From contig RQTK01000173.1 of assembly GCA_003991915.1 (NCBI GenBank), positions 418,657 through 482,656 of the forward strand: a DNA stretch of 64,000 bases, in the 5' to 3' direction. A program made the translations under genes and the position numbers. This document shows positions 58,825 to 64,000 of the stretch, piece by piece. Source of the DNA: Elysia chlorotica. Lineage: Eukaryota; Mollusca; Gastropoda; Plakobranchidae. The notes below the pieces were generated by a model, which saw nothing but the letters and a program-made list of their open reading frames with translations, was not told the DNA's origin and did no database searches. Within the stretch, counting starts at the first letter, position 1, and the number at the start of each line of letters is the position of its first letter.

Positions 58825-59440
58825 TCTTCCAAACAATAGCAACACAGAAATGAAATACTCTGGCTTTTGTCTCGAGTTCAAAACTCTCCGTTCTGGTATC
58901 GTTCAGAGGAGAGCAGTCCTCTTTTTCAATCAATCCTTTCCATAGATAGAATTTGCTCAACTGATTGATTTTCGTTTGATTGTTGCATTAAAGTAGAAGA
59001 GAAGCAGGCAAAGCTAAAATTAACATTGACAATATTAAGCAGCTTGCCTATGTGGGTTAATAACCTGATCAAATATATCGATTAAAAACAAATAAATCAA
59101 AAAGAATAAGCAGAGTCTTATCAGTTATAAAATTACATAATGAGCTCTTTGCTAGTTGCATGACTCAAAATACAAGGAAACCTGTTGTTGACATAAGAAA
59201 AACAAAAGTATTACGTGAAACGTAGAGGTAATAAAAACGACTGATTACGCTATCGAGCGGGTGCCAGTATCTGTGTTATGCTTGTTTGGTTGTGAAGGGT
59301 TTCAGAATGTTACAAGCGGAATGTCATATTGACGCATTCATGAATTAACTTTTGTCAACTTACAGTCATTTAATTGTGATACTAGAAAAAGTTAAGCACA
59401 CTGAGCATGAAAGTAAGCTATATAAATGCAATTGTTGCTG

Positions 59441-59486
<46 letters not shown>
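59441..59486. repeat. (ATT)n microsatellite
   Basis: About 15 TTA units. Confidence 0.95.
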
Positions 59487-60159
59487 GCCTTTTTATTGAA
59501 AACGAAAGAATTACCGCACCTAAAAACAACAATTACTGTGTATTTCACATAGTTTCTTTACTGGGTACTCAGTTCCTCTACTGATAACACAGTAAAAGAA
59601 CTATTTTCATAATTATAGAAATACCGGGGAGTAAAAGAATCACCACACTCGATTCAGTACAATCTGATTTGATCAATTGTTTCTTTGCTCCGTACTATCA
59701 GTTTCTGTTTTATACCCATTGATATGCCAGTAAACGGAATAAAAGTTTAGGGATTGTTTCATTAATGAACAGTTATCGCAGAAATTATTATTTACAACCA
59801 CGCGTACAAAATGTATACGTCTTTTTTTATATTATTATTTCGAAATCCTGCAGGCTCTCTTGGAAAGTCATTTAAATGCTACAAGTACACGTTTTTTCAT
59901 CTTCAAAGAAAGCAGCTAAGTTCACCTCTTTCATATTCTATAGTTATAGAGACTAGAAGGTTGGAGTCATTCGTGAAGATAAAATCATTTTGATAAGATT
60001 CAACGCCATAACAATATAGGGTTCGAACTCTTGCATTGTATTGTCAGTTCAACAATCTACAGAACGAAACATAAGTTGTATGGGCATAAGCATTTATTCG
60101 AAAAAAGAGGACCGAAACAGTTTTTTGTTTTATAATTACACAATCTAGCCATATAGAAA

Positions 60160-60260
60160 GAATGGAGGGACCAGCAATAGCTCATGTACATAATGCTTTG
60201 AGAAGGCCAAGAGTTCGCTTTTCAGCTGATTATCCCATCTCCGTATTGGATTCTACTAAA
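60160..60260 (+). mobile_element. tRNA-headed SINE fragment, family C
   Basis: AATAGCTCATGTACATAATG and CAAGAGTTCGCTTTTCAGCT match the A and B box layout and TCAGCTGAT motif of the element at 40311. Confidence 0.45.
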
Positions 60261-61713
60261 AAAAAAGAAAAACAACAAACAAACAACAACACAAAAAAAC
60301 ACGAAAAAAGCCAACATCAACAAAACATCAAAATAAAACGTAACGTAAAACTGACCCAAAACGAGCTTCCCAAATCATATTTTCTTTACATCGTCGTGCG
60401 GAGCAACTTTTGTCAATTGGATGAAATTATACACAGAGGATTTGAACTGTAAGTTCGTAGGGATTGCATCATGTTTCATTAAACGTGTCGAAAAGTTGGG
60501 CTCCGCTTGATTCTATAGTGCTACTCTCACAGAGAAAGAGAGGCAGATAGGTTATTATCACACACAAATTACTCATCAAATTGTATCTTCCCTCAACATG
60601 CAAATACTTTCTACACACAGTACTCCTTCTAAAATGCTTCTTACCACGTGATTAAGTATAGGATTTAGATCTGGTATGCACCGAGTAAATTATTATATAC
60701 CAAGACTCTCTTAAGATGCTCCTACCTGCAACAGAACAAACTAAACTTAACCGGGCAAAGTCCATAGAAATAATATAACAATTTTAATGGTTCAGGAATT
60801 TGTAGAACGAAAATGGGCCACTCTCATGGTCGTAGCACTGGCCAATTATTGGACGATTAGCTCAACAGCACTTACTATGTGGCTTTGCATAAAACCCCAA
60901 ACAAAACGGAGACCTGTGAGTAGACAGGTTTATAAATGCTATTCTAGAACAAGGGCACACTTGCTTTATTGACATTCTGTGTATCAAGATTAATGCACCA
61001 TACGGCAATTCATCCGAACACATAGAAAAAAAATCAGGTGCAAAATTTTTAAATAGCTCTCGTATAGAAGGTTAAGAAAACATTGTTTTTTCTACGCGCA
61101 ATATTTGCTATATTTTTTACTATCACAATCTATCACAATCTAAAATTATGGAATTAAAAGAAATCGGATGTTGCAGCCTAAAAAAGCATATCTAAAACCT
61201 ACAACTCCACATGTCACTTATTAAACGATTGATAATGCCAGATTTCGACAGGAAGACACACGTGAAGGTAGAAACCCGTACATTTTTTTTTCTTAAGTGG
61301 ATTTAAATTCAGAATAAAACTCTCGACAAAACATAATATCAATTTAGTGTAACACATAAAGTAATCGAGCCCTGCTTCAAAGGTTAAATGAGTTGAAACA
61401 AAACAATCAACAAGTTATGATGACAAAAAATAAAACGGTTCAACAGATCCGCAATTCTTTCCGTCTATAACAGGAATAGTACCGTAATTGCTATTTTACT
61501 CAATGCGTTGTAAACCCACTTTAGATTGTGTTTTGTAGAACAAAACAGTTGATGTGAGAATGTGATGTTATGTTGTTATAAACAGTCTCCCAGGGAATTA
61601 TTGGCTTGCGCAGGTTGGATGACGCAATCAATTTAGTATAGAATCATTGTTACTCTGCACCAACTACCAATAATCATTGCATCCAAGTAGCACACTTGCA
61701 TGCCTAGTAACAA

Positions 61714-61715
<2 letters not shown>

Positions 61716-61765
<50 letters not shown>
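61716..61765. repeat. (CT)n microsatellite
   Basis: About 24 CT units. Confidence 0.95.
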
Positions 61766-61769
<4 letters not shown>

Positions 61770-62828
61770 TTCTCGCCCCTCTCTCCTTGTCCCTCTGCCT
61801 TTCTGTCTATTCGCTCCACTTCTCTCTTTCTCTATATTTTCTTAGTATGTTGTTGCGCGTTAAGTTATAAATTATAACTACAATAACCTTTGTGCCCTTT
61901 TCTGTACAGTAATTTCCCTAACTTTATTACATAAAAATCGATGCTGGTGTTAAAGGTTAGTAGATAGCAGCGTTAGAAGATTGAAGTAAATTAATGGTTT
62001 TAAAATTGAATTTTCAAAAGAAATAAATGAAAACGTAGAGTGCTAGCTGCAGCCTCATCGGTAGGAGAAAAATACACCAACAGGTCAATCGTTAGAGGCA
62101 ATTACTAGGAGTGGGGGAACGGGGGAGGGGGAGGGGGAGGGGGATATACAAGGCACAGGTTAAAATGTAAAAAGTCAGTCATGGGAACGATAGACAAAGA
62201 AAGGAATTGCATCGGATGGGAATGTTGATGTGGAAAGAGAGATAAAGGTATGCAACCAATGCATATCAGAACTCATTGAAAATTGTTGACTTTTGTTTAA
62301 GGTGAAACGTGAAGGCGATGTATGGCTGAAAATGATAATCATCGACTTGGATAAAAACATCAAATAAAATGGAATAAGTTATTTTAATCACCTTATTTTC
62401 CCAGAATATTCGTTAAAAAACAAAACGCCTCGATTTTAAGAAACAAAGAAAAGAGTACCTACAGTTATTTTTGTATCTGTCTCTCTTTCTTTAAATTGTT
62501 TTATATAATTTTCGTAACGCAACACTATGTTGTAAATCGAGATAAACACCGCTTTAATTTAAATAAACAAACAATTTGTGCTTGTAATACCGAATGCCAA
62601 TCATCCGTGGTACATACTTGGATAAACGTTGTGAGGTTGATTTTGTAAGAAACAGTGATACTTACAATAGTATGCGAAAGCGAATAATTTAATAGGAAAA
62701 GGGAAAAATATTAGTAACCTAGTGATTGATGACGAATATAAATATAATAACATCGAAAAGAAAAAGTCAATGAAGCGAACACACAGGCATATTTAAAGAG
62801 ACAAAGACAGAATAAAAATGGGAAAGAT

Positions 62829-62890
62829 ATTAGTTGAGCATTGGGCTTATTATCTGGAGGCACCTTGTTCGATCCCACGATTGGACACAT
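62829..62890 (+). mobile_element. tRNA-like SINE head fragment
   Basis: TTAGTTGAGCATTGGGC and CACCTTGTTCGATCCC are spaced like A and B boxes. No body follows. Confidence 0.4.
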
Positions 62891-62922
62891 TTATTTGCCT
62901 CATTTTTGTTTTCATTTCATAG

Positions 62923-62992
62923 GGACTTGCTAAGAGAAAAGTGCCGGTATCACCACATTGTTCCTGTGTGGCAGCGTGCAAACCTGTCAGAA
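62923..62992 (+). CDS. Isolated internal exon of an unrecognised gene
   Basis: A pyrimidine-rich acceptor (TTTGTTTTCATTTCATAG) and a GTAAGT donor bracket 70 bases. One frame is open with one leading base and ends in phase 0. It reads DLLREKCRYHHIVPVWQRAN followed by LSE, which looks like a real, well-mixed protein segment. I do not recognise the family. Neighbouring exons were not found: 60 bases to the right a GATA/GA microsatellite begins, and to the left is a SINE head. The partner exons may lie beyond the right edge or in long introns. Splice-site quality and composition support it; a chance arrangement is possible. Confidence 0.4.
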
Positions 62993-63052
62993 GTAAGTCT
63001 TGAAAAACCTTTGCCACATGGGATCGTCTTTGGCAATATAGAAAACATTAAC

Positions 63053-63053
<1 letters not shown>

Positions 63054-63083
<30 letters not shown>

Positions 63084-63084
63084 C

Positions 63085-63134
<50 letters not shown>
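63054..63134. repeat. (GATA)n array
   Basis: About 20 GATA units with one GATACATA break. Confidence 0.97.
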
Positions 63135-63173
63135 GGAAATATAGATGGAGAGAGACATAGAAACACAAAGAGA

Positions 63174-63262
63174 AAGCGAGAAAGAGAGAGATAGAAGAGA
63201 GATAGAGAAAGAAAAAAGGAAAAAAAGAGACGAGAGAGAGAGAGAGAGAGATTAGAGAAGAG

Positions 63263-63350
<88 letters not shown>
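63174..63350. repeat. (GA)n array
   Basis: GA-rich from 63174, with a nearly pure run at 63270-63348. Confidence 0.97.
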
Positions 63351-63355
<5 letters not shown>

Positions 63356-63369
63356 AGAATCATGGAGAG

Positions 63370-64000
63370 AGACAGAGACTTTGTTAGACTTTAAAATCGT
63401 ATGAACCACAATTTAAAGTAAAAATGGTTGACCGAAATTATTTATGATAATGGTACTTCATGTATCCAGATGACACACTTCGAATAGACATGGCGCTAAT
63501 ATTTTATACCACGCTCTGCCGTTGGACGTTAAAATTGCACCAGATGTAATCCCAGTTTGCTAAAATAAACAGACACTTTTTACTTTGTGGTTAGCTTTCG
63601 ACCGCCTGCAATCAAACAATTTGTAATCATTTTTTCTTCGTCAGCTTTATTAAATTGAAAAGGTATTAAGTAAATAGACTCATCTCTATCCCTTCCAATG
63701 TATGTATTTGTATACCTACGTTAATTTTTTAAATATACATTTAAGCTTTTGGATCTACCGGTGCACAGTGTTTTTGTTTCGCCTTTCATTTCTTCTTACT
63801 TGTCGGAGATGTTAACGGGCGTCGGGTGAAACTTCCGTGTAAAATTTCATCATGCTTTTTTTCGTTTCTCTTTTTTTTGTCTTCCTATCAATTACGGAGT
63901 TTAGACGCATAAAATTCATTTTTGCCTTCTTACTCTGAATTTCCATTGTTATTTTTCAAGAGTCTCCCAAAAGAAACTGGATATGGCATAGAAAATATCA
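63370..64000. other. Right end: no feature recognised
   Basis: Mixed AT-rich sequence with CpGs. I see no exon that continues the one at 62923 and no repeat of note. Confidence 0.4.

Larger units (their letters stand above)
55328..62820. other. Upstream of the ligand gene: no coding gene recognised
   Basis: The first 700 bases are CpG-richer and probably hold the ligand promoter and 5' UTR; short open frames there on both strands match nothing. After that come purine-rich sequence (56340-56520), a 23-G run, microsatellites and SINE pieces. I found no splice-consistent exon set. Confidence 0.45.

Noticed and set aside
58482-58960. Several frames over 100 codons on both strands
   Set aside because: Glu, Lys, Arg and Leu homopolymers from the CTC/CTT arrays.
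62950-63409. 137- and 140-codon minus-strand frames
   Set aside because: Ser/Leu and Ile/Tyr repeats from the GA and GATA arrays; the plus-strand exon at 62923-62992 explains the non-repetitive part better.

Overview
The window looks like nuclear DNA of a gastropod mollusc, probably a heterobranch. It is AT-rich and intron-rich, with many short exons and GT-AG introns. It is scattered with one tRNA-headed SINE family, decayed LINE pieces, long microsatellites and many AGATCTAGATCT-type strings. The assignment rests on gene structure and repeat style, not on a marker gene, so the clade is an inference.

Layout, left to right. (1) About 584-5395, minus strand: the 5' part of a TRAF2-like E3 ligase or adaptor gene. 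A RING finger is split over two exons and followed by a TRAF-type zinc finger; the gene runs out of the left edge. The RING exon sits at the end of a 1-kb tandem duplication. The duplicate exon fragment differs at five bases, all silent. (2) 7642-12930, minus strand: a small three-exon gene, found from splice sites and phase, predicting a 67-residue protein I do not recognise. (3) 14467-33698, plus strand: a complete EFTUD2 gene (U5-116K/Snu114, the spliceosomal GTPase), 27 coding exons and 973 residues, with one GC-AG intron and one donor buried in a perfect 53-bp inverted repeat. (4) 38523-55327, minus strand: signal peptide and prodomain of an activin/inhibin-beta-like TGF-beta ligand in two exons, separated by a 15.8-kb intron full of trinucleotide arrays, SINEs and a broken LINE. 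No mature ligand exon is visible. (5) 55.3-64 kb: mostly repeats and unannotated sequence, with one convincing orphan exon at 62923-62992 on the plus strand.

Nothing here forms an operon-like system. EFTUD2 is a housekeeping spliceosome gene, head-to-head with the small gene and convergent with the ligand gene. The TRAF-like gene would act in innate or TNF-receptor-type signalling and the ligand in TGF-beta signalling. The strongest unusual signals are the silent-only divergence of the duplicated RING exon, the hidden three-exon gene, the donor-containing inverted repeat in EFTUD2, and the ligand prodomain lacking a visible mature domain.
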